Made by a program: the position numbers and the translations under genes | Notes under the pieces: model-generated | Seen by the model: the letters and a program-made list of their open reading frames with translations, nothing else | Told to the model about the DNA's origin: nothing | The model's database searches: none | NCBI GenBank assembly: GCA_019359035.1 | Contig: JAHHIC010000031.1 | Coordinates: 124,001 to 188,000, forward strand | Length of the DNA: 64,000 bases | Reading direction: 5' to 3' | Origin: Scytonematopsis contorta HA4267-MV1 | GTDB lineage: Bacteria; Cyanobacteriota; Cyanobacteriia; Cyanobacteriales; Nostocaceae | Shown here: positions 52,439 to 59,660 of the stretch, one piece after another | Layout of the letters: each line of letters starts with the position of its first letter | How positions within the stretch are numbered: position 1 is the stretch's first letter

Positions 52439-53158
52439 TTAAAGTAAACGGCCGTAACGAGCAACAAACTGATTGCTCGAATTGCTTTCATTATTCAGCC
52501 AAGCCCACATTTGGTCACCTATACAGAAATGCCACCATTCTCTAGGATTGCGACAGAATCCAGCTTTTTCCATAATTTCACGTAAAAGCTGACGGTTCGC
52601 ATTCCACCTAGCAGCTTCTGGTTGGTCACCATTAATATAAAAATCAGGAAGAGACCTATCAGAAAGTTCGTCAATTGGGGAACCCATATCTAATATAGTT
52701 CCGGTTTCATCCACAAGAGTCACATCCACCGCAGCACCCGTACTGTGAGGGGGAGGAGTTCTTATATCCAAACTGGGAGGTGCCCAAATTTTATAAACTT
52801 CCTCCCAGACTTCTTTAAGTTGTATTTCTGAAAGTTCAGCTGAAAGTTCAGCATTTTGGAACCCTCGCATTTGCAAAACTTCAGCAAAAGCATAATCGAC
52901 CATAAACTGTTGCACAGCCACAGGACGATAAGCATCAAAAATTTGAATCAGCCAGCCAGGACGCGATTGTTGGAGATAATTTTGTGCTGCAATTAAACTA
53001 TCGATAACACTTTTTCGCAAAAAATAGGGAGAATGTGTACCATAAGGGGCACCCAGTTTTTCATAAGGATGAGGAGATTCCACAGCAAAAAATTCCATAG
53101 GAATCTCTACTAAAGATTCACCACACTCAATAATTGGGACTTGATGATAAGGTCTCAT
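52439..53158 (-). CDS. ddpX: D-alanyl-D-alanine dipeptidase (VanX/DdpX family)
   Basis: Zinc dipeptidase of 239 residues that splits D-Ala-D-Ala. Family motifs: FDAYRPVAVQQFM (transition-state Arg), the zinc site PPHSTGAAVDVTL (SxHxxGxAxD) and EWWHF near the C-terminus with catalytic Glu and His. No signal peptide, so a cytoplasmic role in D-Ala recycling is likely, rather than glycopeptide resistance; no vanH/vanA-like genes accompany it. The leader on its 5' side is a heptamer array. yidD lies upstream on the same strand. Confidence 0.93.
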   Translation of the reverse strand: MRPYHQVPIIECGESLVEIPMEFFAVESPHPYEKLGAPYGTHSPYFLRKSVIDSLIAAQNYLQQSRPGWLIQIFDAYRPVAVQQFMVDYAFAEVLQMRGFQNAELSAELSEIQLKEVWEEVYKIWAPPSLDIRTPPPHSTGAAVDVTLVDETGTILDMGSPIDELSDRSLPDFYINGDQPEAARWNANRQLLREIMEKAGFCRNPREWWHFCIGDQMWAWLNNESNSSNQFVARYGRLL

Positions 53159-53160
53159 TA

Positions 53161-53345
53161 TTTAGTTGACTGGTAATTGGTAATTGGGAATTGGTAATTG
53201 GTAATTGGTAATTGGTAATTGGCAATTGGTAATTGGTAATTGGTAATTGGTAATTTTTCCTAATCTCCCTTATCTCCCGTATCTTCCTTATCCCCTTTAT
53301 CTCCCCCACTCCCCACTCCCAAATCCCCACTCCGAATTCCCCAAG
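53161..53345. repeat. Heptamer arrays between ddpX and yidD, entering yidD
   Basis: GGTAATT/GGGAATT units (about 53171-53256), then a run of CTTATCTCCC-like units and CCCCACT heptamers (53262-53325). The second part lies inside the yidD reading frame and encodes its C-terminal tail. Confidence 0.85.
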
Positions 53346-53556
53346 TTTCAGGAATTGGGTCGTAACCACCTGGGTGGAAAGGGTGACAACGTAGTATACG
53401 TCTTATTGCTAAGTACCCACCACGAAAAGCTCCAAATTTTTCTACAGCTTGAATAGCATACATAGAACAGGTCGGTTGAAAGCGACAAGTTGGAGGAAAT
53501 AATGGGGAAATCAATAATCTATAACCTTTGATTAAGAAAATCAATAATACTTTCAT
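53260..53556 (-). CDS. yidD: Membrane protein insertion efficiency factor YidD
   Basis: YidD of 98 residues, a small membrane-associated protein that helps YidC-dependent insertion. Core: [20 protein letters not shown], then [22 protein letters not shown], and [15 protein letters not shown], which is where the family normally ends. The remaining 25 or so residues ([17 protein letters not shown]) are encoded by heptamer repeats and are not native. The core is complete, so the protein should work. Confidence 0.93.
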   Translation of the reverse strand: MKVLLIFLIKGYRLLISPLFPPTCRFQPTCSMYAIQAVEKFGAFRGGYLAIRRILRCHPFHPGGYDPIPETWGIRSGDLGVGSGGDKGDKEDTGDKGD

Positions 53557-53619
53557 AAGTTTCGCGGTAATCTATTTAATTAATAACTAATCCTCAAATA
53601 GAACTTCTGTACTGATACC

Positions 53620-54327
53620 TTGCTAAGTTCATTTTCTCCTCTAGATACTAATACACCGATATGGCTGCAAATATCAGCCGTTGCAGCTTGGGTAAGTCTG
53701 ATTCTGCTAATTTCTGCTTTAGTTAGTCGTTTTGTCAAACCTGACCCAGAAATTATCCGCAAAATAGTTCATATTGGTACTGGTAATGTCATCTTATTAG
53801 CTTGGTGGCTAAATATACCTGCCAGTGTTGGTATTGTGGCTTCTATTATAGCTAGTAGTGTTACTTTATTGTCCTACCGCTTCCCAATTCTTCCAGGTAT
53901 TAATAGTGTCGGACGCAAAAGTCTAGGGACATTTTTCTATGCTTTGAGTATAGGTGTTTTAGTCGCTTGCTTCTGGTATTTACAAAAACCTCATTTTGCA
54001 GCCTTGGGAATTCTCATCATGGCTTGGGGAGACGGATTAGCAGCTTTGATTGGACAACGTTTTGGTAAAAACAAGTATGTTATGTTTGGAGCGCAAAAAA
54101 GCTGGGAAGGTTCATTAGCAATGCTTTTAGCCAGCTATATTGTCTGTGTTTTAATTTTCTTGGGTGTTCAAGGAAACATTTGGCAAACTTGGGTGCTATC
54201 TCTTGCTGTAGCTGTGTTTGCGACAGTTCTAGAAGCATTTTCTTTCTTAGGTATCGATAATTTGACAGTTTCTTTAGGTAGTGCGGGTCTAGCTTTTTTG
54301 TTAACTCAGCTTTTGGTAAATGGGTAA
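53620..54327 (+). CDS. Phytol/dolichol kinase-like CTP-dependent membrane kinase
   Basis: Integral membrane protein of 235 residues with about six to seven helices, of the diacylglycerol/polyprenol kinase and CDP-DAG synthase superfamily. Key segments: EIIRKIVHIGTGNVILLAWW, MAWGDGLAALIGQRFGKNKY and KSWEGSLAMLLASY. Cyanobacterial homologues include the phytol kinase that recycles chlorophyll phytol for tocopherol. The start seems to be TTG; no ATG precedes the first conserved helix closely. The stop codon TAA is made by a heptamer array (LVNG then GGGTAATT). Confidence 0.8.
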   Translation: MLSSFSPLDTNTPIWLQISAVAAWVSLILLISALVSRFVKPDPEIIRKIVHIGTGNVILLAWWLNIPASVGIVASIIASSVTLLSYRFPILPGINSVGRKSLGTFFYALSIGVLVACFWYLQKPHFAALGILIMAWGDGLAALIGQRFGKNKYVMFGAQKSWEGSLAMLLASYIVCVLIFLGVQGNIWQTWVLSLAVAVFATVLEAFSFLGIDNLTVSLGSAGLAFLLTQLLVNG

Positions 54328-54506
54328 TTGGTAATGGGTAATTGGTAATGGGTAATTGGTAATTGGTAATTGGTAATTATTAATATAGGGACTAAACATG
54401 TTTAGTCCCTATGTTTTGTTTATCAATTCCCAATTCCCAATTCCCAATTACCCATTACCAATTACCAATTCCCAATTACCCATTACCCATTACCCATTAC
54501 CCATTA
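54323..54506. repeat. Inverted pair of heptamer arrays around a terminator
   Basis: GGTAATT/GGGTAAT units (54316-54379) and the inverted CCCATTA/CCAATTA units (54425-54506) flank the palindrome at 54385-54412. The left array contains the stop codon of the kinase-like gene and the right array supplies the stop codon of the convergent His-rich gene (54504-54506). Transcripts could form a long imperfect hairpin. Confidence 0.88.
54385..54420 (+). terminator. Strong intrinsic terminator
   Basis: A perfect 28-bp palindrome (54385-54412; arms ATAGGGACTAAACA and complement) followed by GTTTTGTTT. It ends the phytol-kinase-like gene on the plus strand. On the minus strand an A-rich sequence precedes it, so it may also stop the convergent transcript. 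Confidence 0.85.
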
Positions 54507-54956
54507 AATACAATGTCTCCCGTGACGCTTTTGGTGACGACCGAAATGGATGGATTCGTGGTGGTAATCTTCATGGTCATATCTATCTGAATCATGGTCG
54601 TCATCGTGTCTATATCTACGTCCACGACGGTGACCATACTCTTCATGGTCGTCATCGTCGTGTCTATATCTACTACGTTCATACCTACTACACGGGTTAT
54701 GTACTCTGTAGTGGCTGACCCTACGAGGACGATAACAGTGATGACCACCTTTGAGCTGGTCTGCATCAAATTCCTCGTATTCGGCAATTTGTAAACTGCT
54801 ACCTGGATTTAGATTCGCTTGTTTTTGTACAACAGGTGCTATTTCTTGCGAAGACAATTTATTTTGTACGGATGCTGCTGCACTTTCAAGTCCTAAGCAA
54901 CTCGGCAGTACTAAAGCTCCGATGACGAGCTTTAGATAAGCTTTTGGAGACAACAT
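54504..54956 (-). CDS. Exported His/Asp-rich protein
   Basis: Protein of 150 residues with a signal-peptide-like N-terminus (YLKLVIGALVLPSCLGLESA, possible lipobox-like LPSC). From about residue 68 it is dominated by His, Asp, Arg and Tyr (YRHDDDDHEEYGHRRGRR and RYRHDDDHDSDRYDHEDYHH). Such runs can bind Zn, Ni or Cu, or result from expansion. No domain recognised. Two Cys lie near the start of the rich region. Overlapping open frames exist on both strands because of the skewed composition, so the coding assignment is moderate. Confidence 0.55.
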   Translation of the reverse strand: MLSPKAYLKLVIGALVLPSCLGLESAAASVQNKLSSQEIAPVVQKQANLNPGSSLQIAEYEEFDADQLKGGHHCYRPRRVSHYRVHNPCSRYERSRYRHDDDDHEEYGHRRGRRYRHDDDHDSDRYDHEDYHHESIHFGRHQKRHGRHCI

Positions 54957-55351
54957 ATAGTATGGGTGTTCCTTATTGATGTTTATTTTTCTTAAGGACT
55001 TACGCAGCAGTCGATTCCCATATGATTAAATAATTCGCGATTACGTTTTGTAATGGGGATTTAGACCCCAACACAAAATAACGGTGTAACAGACTAATCG
55101 CTGTTTGCAGAGATTATCTTCCTAAACTATTAAGGTTAAGTTAGGGGTTTACACCTTTATATAAATGTCTTTACCACGTCAAACTAGGTTAAGAGAGTTC
55201 TTAGTGTACTTTATGCCTAATTTATCAAATATCTTAAGTTTTGTTAAGATATGAGAAAATGACAAGTTGTTTATTAACAACAGGTTCATCAATTTACTGG
55301 TGATATTTATATTTCGACAAAGTTTAAATTTTTCTTTAAAACATAACTAAA
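54957..55351. other. Intergenic region with a long imperfect hairpin
   Basis: Near 55043-55083 the arms CGTTTTGT-AATGGGG and CCCC-AACACAAAAT-AACG can pair around ATTTAGA. This may be a repeat or the end of a small RNA. The rest is AT-rich with AAGGTTAAGTTAGGGG and no gene. Confidence 0.45.
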
Positions 55352-55963
55352 ATGAGCTTTTTTAATGACTCCGTACCGCCTTTGCGTCGCAAGCAAGCTT
55401 TTATTGACACACAAGACTTAGAGGGGCTTTTGCGTGTTAACTGGCGAATTGGCGAAATTCAGCTTTATTCCACTTTTTACACCCGCATTGACCAAGCTTT
55501 TTTAATTTGGGGATTGCTGTTATTGCTTATGTTCGTTACAGCACAGTTTTTCCCTGTAGATTGGAGTTTACAAGCCACTTTATGGTCAACTCTCAGCTGT
55601 ATCGGACTCTCGGCTATGTTCAAATGGACTGAGTATTGGGTAGAACGCCGACAAGTGAGATGGATACTGTATTGCTGGTTAATGTTAATGCTAGTAGGGG
55701 TGATATTAACCGATTTGGGAATTTTTTTTAGTTGGAGCAGTATTTTAATATATTTATGTCCCTTATGGTTGGGGTTAACTGCTCTTGGCTATTTGTGTAC
55801 TGGTTTCGGAGTGCATTCCCGTAGTTTATTAATTATTGGTGCAATGCATTTGTTGGGAATTTTAATTTTACCTTTTATCGGTAGTTGGCAATTTTTGACT
55901 ACAGGTATGTTAATGGTTGTTTGCTTAGTAATTTTGGCTGAATTTGAGTGGGACCATTTGTAG
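55352..55963 (+). CDS. Conserved membrane protein, about five helices
   Basis: Protein of 203 residues. The N-terminal 45 residues are soluble (LRRKQAFIDTQDLEGLLRVN). Then hydrophobic segments follow: AFLIWGLLLLLMFVTAQFF, ATLWSTLSCIGLSAMF, WILYCWLMLMLVGVILTDLG, SSILIYLCPLWLGLTALGYL and a C-terminal pair LLIIGAMHLLGILILPF and LTTGMLMVVCLVILAEF. No catalytic motif seen. It looks like a conserved cyanobacterial unknown. No Shine-Dalgarno before the ATG. Confidence 0.7.
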   Translation: MSFFNDSVPPLRRKQAFIDTQDLEGLLRVNWRIGEIQLYSTFYTRIDQAFLIWGLLLLLMFVTAQFFPVDWSLQATLWSTLSCIGLSAMFKWTEYWVERRQVRWILYCWLMLMLVGVILTDLGIFFSWSSILIYLCPLWLGLTALGYLCTGFGVHSRSLLIIGAMHLLGILILPFIGSWQFLTTGMLMVVCLVILAEFEWDHL

Positions 55964-56056
55964 TTAGGGAGCATCCCTATTTAACAAAAAAAATCGCTGG
56001 ATAGAGGGATGCTTATCCACCGATTTCAATTAACTGACTCATCTTAATCACTCTAT

Positions 56057-56212
56057 TTACCAGGTGTGTGCTGCTTTTTTCCTGTAAGGGTCACCTGTAA
56101 ATGGTTGTACGCCTATATTCGGATAATTATCATCATTCGGGCCAAAAATTCTCTTGGCTGCACCCAAAACATATTCTGTCATCTGGGAAAGCATTGTCCA
56201 AATATTATTCAT
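56057..56212 (-). CDS. Small conserved protein, 51 residues
   Basis: Short frame too small for usual ORF cut-offs. It begins MNNIWTMLSQMTEYVLGAAK, continues RIFGPNDDNYPNIGVQPFTG and ends DPYRKKAAHTW. An amphipathic helix is followed by the compact motif FGPNDDNYPxxGVQPFxGDP, which looks like a conserved cyanobacterial small protein rather than random sequence. The plus-strand frame of 83 codons over the same place has no coding character. No clear Shine-Dalgarno. Function unknown. Confidence 0.7.
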   Translation of the reverse strand: MNNIWTMLSQMTEYVLGAAKRIFGPNDDNYPNIGVQPFTGDPYRKKAAHTW

Positions 56213-56537
56213 AATTGCCCCGCTCTTTATTTAATGAGCATTTACTTTCGTATGTTTATACTTTATCCTGCCATACTCTCTTTTAAATCATATTTTAAAT
56301 ATATTGATAATTTATGAAATACTTTTTCAAATTGCTTCGCACTACTTTATATTTGAAATATTTATTTTTTGCCTTATTTAATTTACTTCTATTTACATAA
56401 TATCTATATAATCAACTTTTGAGCATCATTTTATTTTAGTTTTACTATTAAGATATGTTAAATAAGAGATTAATCAAATATTAAATTGCTATAAAAACTA
56501 AGTGTTTAGAAGTTTTTTTTACTCCTTAAGTTCAGAC

Positions 56538-56568
56538 TTGACATGATTTATGGTGAAAGCTACCATAA
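56538..56568 (+). promoter_or_regulatory. pncB promoter with overlapping 21-bp palindrome (candidate NrtR operator)
   Basis: A consensus -35 TTGACA (56538-56543) is followed after exactly 17 bases by TACCAT (56561-56566) as -10. Over the spacer and -10 lies the palindrome TTATGGT-N7-ACCATAA (56548-56568). NrtR regulators of NAD genes bind 21-bp palindromes at promoters, and an nrtR-like gene lies in this cluster. Binding at this place would block RNA polymerase. The sequence match to a known cyanobacterial NrtR motif was not verified. Confidence 0.65.
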
Positions 56569-56599
56569 TAGGTAAGCCTATTTGGAAGGGTGTTGATTT

Positions 56600-58021
56600 A
56601 TGACAAGTTTTTCTAAAATTGACTATAGATATGAAAACAGCCAGCTAGATTTAAGTAGACATAGCGATTTGACTATATTACCTGCTGACTACGCAATGTT
56701 TACAGACCTTTATCAGTTAACGATGGCGGCTTGCTATACTGGGGAAGGTTTAGAAGACAAAACAGCCAGTTTTGAATTGTTTGTCAGACGTTTGCCGCAT
56801 GACTTTGGCTATTTAATCGCGATGGGTTTGGCGCAAGCGTTAGATTATTTGCAGAAATTTCACTTTAGCCAAGACCATATACAAGCACTAAAGGCAACAG
56901 GAATTTTTGACCACGCACCAGAGAGTTTTTGGGGGTTATTAGCCGATGCTCGTTTTTCTGGTGATGTTTGGGCTGTGGCTGAAGGAACAGCGGTGTTTGC
57001 TAACGAGCCTTTGTTACGAGTGGAAGCACCACTTTGGCAAGCACAGTTAGTGGAAACTTACTTGCTTAATACCCTTAATTACCAAACTTTGATTGCTACA
57101 AGGGCTGCTAGGTTAAGAGATATCGCAGGTAAAGAAGCTATAATTTTGGAATTTGGCTCACGACGAGCTTTTAGCCCCCAGGCTTCATTGTGGGCTGCAC
57201 GAGCGGCTTTAGCTTCGGGATTAAATGCTACATCAAATGTGTTAGCTGCTTTACAGCTAGGGGAAAAACCCAGTGGTACTATGGCACATGCTCTTGTTAT
57301 GGCACTGACAGCAACAGAGGGAACTGAGGAGGAAGCTTTTACCGCCTTTCATCGTTATTTTCCCGGTGCGCCGTTGTTAATTGACACTTACGATACTGTA
57401 GCTGCGGCTCATAAGCTATCAGAAAAAGTGAAAGCGGGAGAAATGCATTTAGCTGGGGTGAGATTAGATTCCGGTGAGTTAGTCTCATTATCCAAAAAAG
57501 TGCGATCGCTTCTTGGAGATGTTTCAATATTTGCCAGTGGCGATTTGGATGAGTGGGAAATACAGCGACTGATTAGCGAGGGTGCGGAAATAGACGGTTA
57601 TGGTGTGGGAACACGACTCGTGACGGGAACACCAGTAAACGGAGTGTACAAACTGGTAGACATTGATGGAATACCAGTAATGAAAGAGTCAGAAGGAAAA
57701 TTCACTTACCCCGGACGTAAACAGATTTTTAGAACCTTTACAGGGGGTAAAGTGAAAGCCGAACGACTGGGATTAATGACAGAAAAAGTAATTGAAAGCC
57801 AGGGAATAGAAGAAAAAGCATTATTACAACTGGTTATGAAACAAGGTAAAACAGTACAAGCACCAGAAAGTTTGGCTCAAATTCGTCAAAGAACAGCCGC
57901 TTCGGTCACAAGTTTGTCACCAGAAACCAGACAATTAAACAAACCGATATCTATGACAGTAGAAATTTCTTCGGAGCTAGAAAAACTGACGAAAGCAACG
58001 CGGAAAAAAGCTAGCTGTTGA
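56600..58021 (+). CDS. pncB: Nicotinate phosphoribosyltransferase
   Basis: Enzyme of 473 residues, converting nicotinate and PRPP to nicotinate mononucleotide at the head of the Preiss-Handler NAD pathway. Features: PADYAMFTDLYQLTMAACY, FELFVRRLPHDFGYLIAMGL, EFGSRRAFSPQAS, GTMAHALVMA (phospho-His region) and LAGVRLDSGELVSLS. First gene of the NAD cluster, with its own promoter at 56538. Its stop codon lies at the start of a TGACTGC heptamer array. Confidence 0.96.
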   Translation: MTSFSKIDYRYENSQLDLSRHSDLTILPADYAMFTDLYQLTMAACYTGEGLEDKTASFELFVRRLPHDFGYLIAMGLAQALDYLQKFHFSQDHIQALKATGIFDHAPESFWGLLADARFSGDVWAVAEGTAVFANEPLLRVEAPLWQAQLVETYLLNTLNYQTLIATRAARLRDIAGKEAIILEFGSRRAFSPQASLWAARAALASGLNATSNVLAALQLGEKPSGTMAHALVMALTATEGTEEEAFTAFHRYFPGAPLLIDTYDTVAAAHKLSEKVKAGEMHLAGVRLDSGELVSLSKKVRSLLGDVSIFASGDLDEWEIQRLISEGAEIDGYGVGTRLVTGTPVNGVYKLVDIDGIPVMKESEGKFTYPGRKQIFRTFTGGKVKAERLGLMTEKVIESQGIEEKALLQLVMKQGKTVQAPESLAQIRQRTAASVTSLSPETRQLNKPISMTVEISSELEKLTKATRKKASC

Positions 58022-58140
58022 CTGCTGACTGTTGACTGCTGACTGCTGACTGTTGACTGCTGACTGTTGACTGCCAAAAATCTTCCCCATCTCCCCACTC
58101 CCCACTCCCCACTCCCCACTCCCTACTCCCTACTCCCACA
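58018..58140 (+). repeat. Two heptamer arrays between pncB and nadD
   Basis: TGACTGC/TGACTGT units, about eight copies, begin within the pncB stop codon and run to 58074. CCCCACT/CCCTACT units (58085-58138) then lead to within five bases of the nadD ATG at 58144. The whole intergenic region is repeat sequence. Confidence 0.92.
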
Positions 58141-58143
58141 AAA

Positions 58144-58749
58144 ATGACTAAAATTGCTTTATTCGGTACAAGTGCAGACCCTCCAACTGCGGGACACCAA
58201 TCAATTTTACGTTGGTTATCGCAGCGTTACGATACAGTAGTAGTCTGGACGGCAAGTAATCCCTTTAAACCTCGGCAAACATGCGAAGAACATCGCGTGG
58301 CAATGTTGAGGCTATTAATAATAGAGATTAATTCGCCACAACATAATATTTTGTTAGAACAGGAACTCAGCAGCACTCGTACCTTGGAAACGCTGGAAAA
58401 AGCTAAACAGCGTTGGGGGAAAAACTCGGAGTTCACTCTGGTGGTAGGTTCAGACCTATTGACCCAACTACCAATTTGGTACAAAGTCCAAGATTTATTG
58501 CAGCAAGCACAACTTTTAGTAGTGCAGCGTCCCGGATACGCAATAGATAAATCTAGGTTGGAAGCGGTGCAAAAACTGGGAGGAAATATTACTATTGCTG
58601 AATTTACCGGGCCAGATATATCTTCTACCGGTTACCGTGAAAATGGGGACATAAATGCTTTAACTCCCCTTGTAGCCGATTACATTCAACAACAGCATTT
58701 ATATCAAAAATGCCAGGACGAAACCATAAAAAGATTGCAGCTGCGGTAA
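58144..58749 (+). CDS. nadD: Nicotinate-nucleotide adenylyltransferase
   Basis: NadD of 201 residues, forming nicotinic acid adenine dinucleotide from NaMN and ATP. The nucleotidyltransferase (H/T)xGH motif is in GTSADPPTAGHQSILRWL, and the ISSTxxR motif appears as ISSTGYR near residue 160. VVGSDLLTQLPIWYK is another family segment. It overlaps the next gene by 40 bases, so the two are translationally linked. Confidence 0.95.
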   Translation: MTKIALFGTSADPPTAGHQSILRWLSQRYDTVVVWTASNPFKPRQTCEEHRVAMLRLLIIEINSPQHNILLEQELSSTRTLETLEKAKQRWGKNSEFTLVVGSDLLTQLPIWYKVQDLLQQAQLLVVQRPGYAIDKSRLEAVQKLGGNITIAEFTGPDISSTGYRENGDINALTPLVADYIQQQHLYQKCQDETIKRLQLR

Positions 58750-59456
58750 ATCAACAACCTTTGGCGGATTTCAAGGTCGGTGTAGATAATGTTATTTTTT
58801 CTGTAGATACCGCTCAAAATAGGCTTCTAGTTCTTCTGGTCATGCGACAGCAAGAACCGTTTTTAAACTATTGGAGCCTCCCAGGTACTTTAGTACGACA
58901 AGGTGAGTCCATAGAAGATGCGGCTTATCGGATTTTAGCTGAGAAAATTCGCGTCAAGAACCTCTATTTAGAACAATTGTACACCTTTGGGGGGCCAAAA
59001 CGCGACCCAAGGGAAGATTGTGAAAGCTATGGAGTGCGTTATCTTTCGGTAAGCTACTTTGCCCTTGTCAGATTTGAGGAAGCAGAATTAATCGCTGATG
59101 GAGTTACGGGTATTGCTTGGTATCCAGTTAAACAACTTCCACAATTAGCATTTGACCACAACCAAATTCTGGCATACGGACATCGACGTTTGAGAAACAA
59201 ATTAGAGTATAGTCCTATTGCTTTTGAAGTATTGCCAGAGACATTCACTTTGAATGATTTGTATCAGTTATACACTACAGTAATTGGTGAACATTTCTCT
59301 GATTATTCTAATTTTAGAGCACGTTTACTAAAGCTAGGTTTTTTATCTGATACTGGAATCAAAGTATCGCGTGGTGCAGGAAGACCTGCTAGTTTGTATA
59401 AATTTGATGCAGAAGCTTTTGCACCATTTAAGGATAAACCCTTAGTTTTTATTTAG
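58710..59456 (+). CDS. nrtR: Nudix-related transcriptional regulator of NAD metabolism
   Basis: Protein of 248 residues: a Nudix-fold domain (about 20-150) and a C-terminal winged helix (about 165-240: YSPIAFEVLPETFTLNDLYQ, then ARLLKLGFLSDTGIKVSRGA and GRPASLYKFD). The Nudix box is degenerate (PGTLVRQGESIEDAAYRILA, then EKIRV; the key Gly, RE and EE positions are not all kept), which fits a ligand sensor rather than an enzyme. NrtR proteins bind ADP-ribose or other NAD-related ligands and repress NAD genes. Its place inside pncB-nadD-nrtR-nadE makes autoregulation likely. Confidence 0.9.
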   Translation: MPGRNHKKIAAAVNQQPLADFKVGVDNVIFSVDTAQNRLLVLLVMRQQEPFLNYWSLPGTLVRQGESIEDAAYRILAEKIRVKNLYLEQLYTFGGPKRDPREDCESYGVRYLSVSYFALVRFEEAELIADGVTGIAWYPVKQLPQLAFDHNQILAYGHRRLRNKLEYSPIAFEVLPETFTLNDLYQLYTTVIGEHFSDYSNFRARLLKLGFLSDTGIKVSRGAGRPASLYKFDAEAFAPFKDKPLVFI

Positions 59457-59494
59457 CCCTAGGGTAACACCTAAGATTGTAAAAACAAAGGGAT

Positions 59495-59516
59495 ATCTTA
59501 ATTATCATATTAAGAT
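59495..59516. promoter_or_regulatory. 22-bp inverted repeat between nrtR and nadE
   Basis: Arms ATCTTAAT and ATTAAGAT are exact complements around TATCAT. It is 39 bases after the nrtR stop and 145 bases before nadE. It may be a weak terminator (TTTATTATG follows) or an operator; it does not resemble the pncB palindrome. Confidence 0.45.
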
Positions 59517-59660
59517 TTATTATGTCAGAATTAAATGCTTTAATTGAATGCTTTAAATTAGGCAAATCTTCATAATAAATACATGAGTGTAGATTGCATA
59601 ATTTTTAATTCTTAAGCCATAATTCTATTCCCAACCCAAAAACTCAACTGCTAAACCCAT

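Larger units (their letters stand above)
55964..56599. other. Gap holding a small minus-strand gene, a hairpin and the pncB promoter
   Basis: An inverted repeat AGCATCCCTAT / ATAGAGGGATGCT lies at 55970-56013 between convergent genes. A 51-codon gene is at 56057-56212 on the minus strand. From 56213 to 56530 the sequence is very AT-rich with nothing recognisable. The pncB promoter and palindrome occupy 56538-56568. Confidence 0.6.

Noticed and set aside
52439-53158. Vancomycin resistance locus
   Set aside because: Only the dipeptidase is present; no vanH, vanA/B or vanS/vanR-type genes are adjacent, so a housekeeping recycling role fits better.
56066-56317. 83-codon plus-strand frame
   Set aside because: The minus strand at 56057-56212 encodes a more credible small protein; the plus frame has skewed composition.
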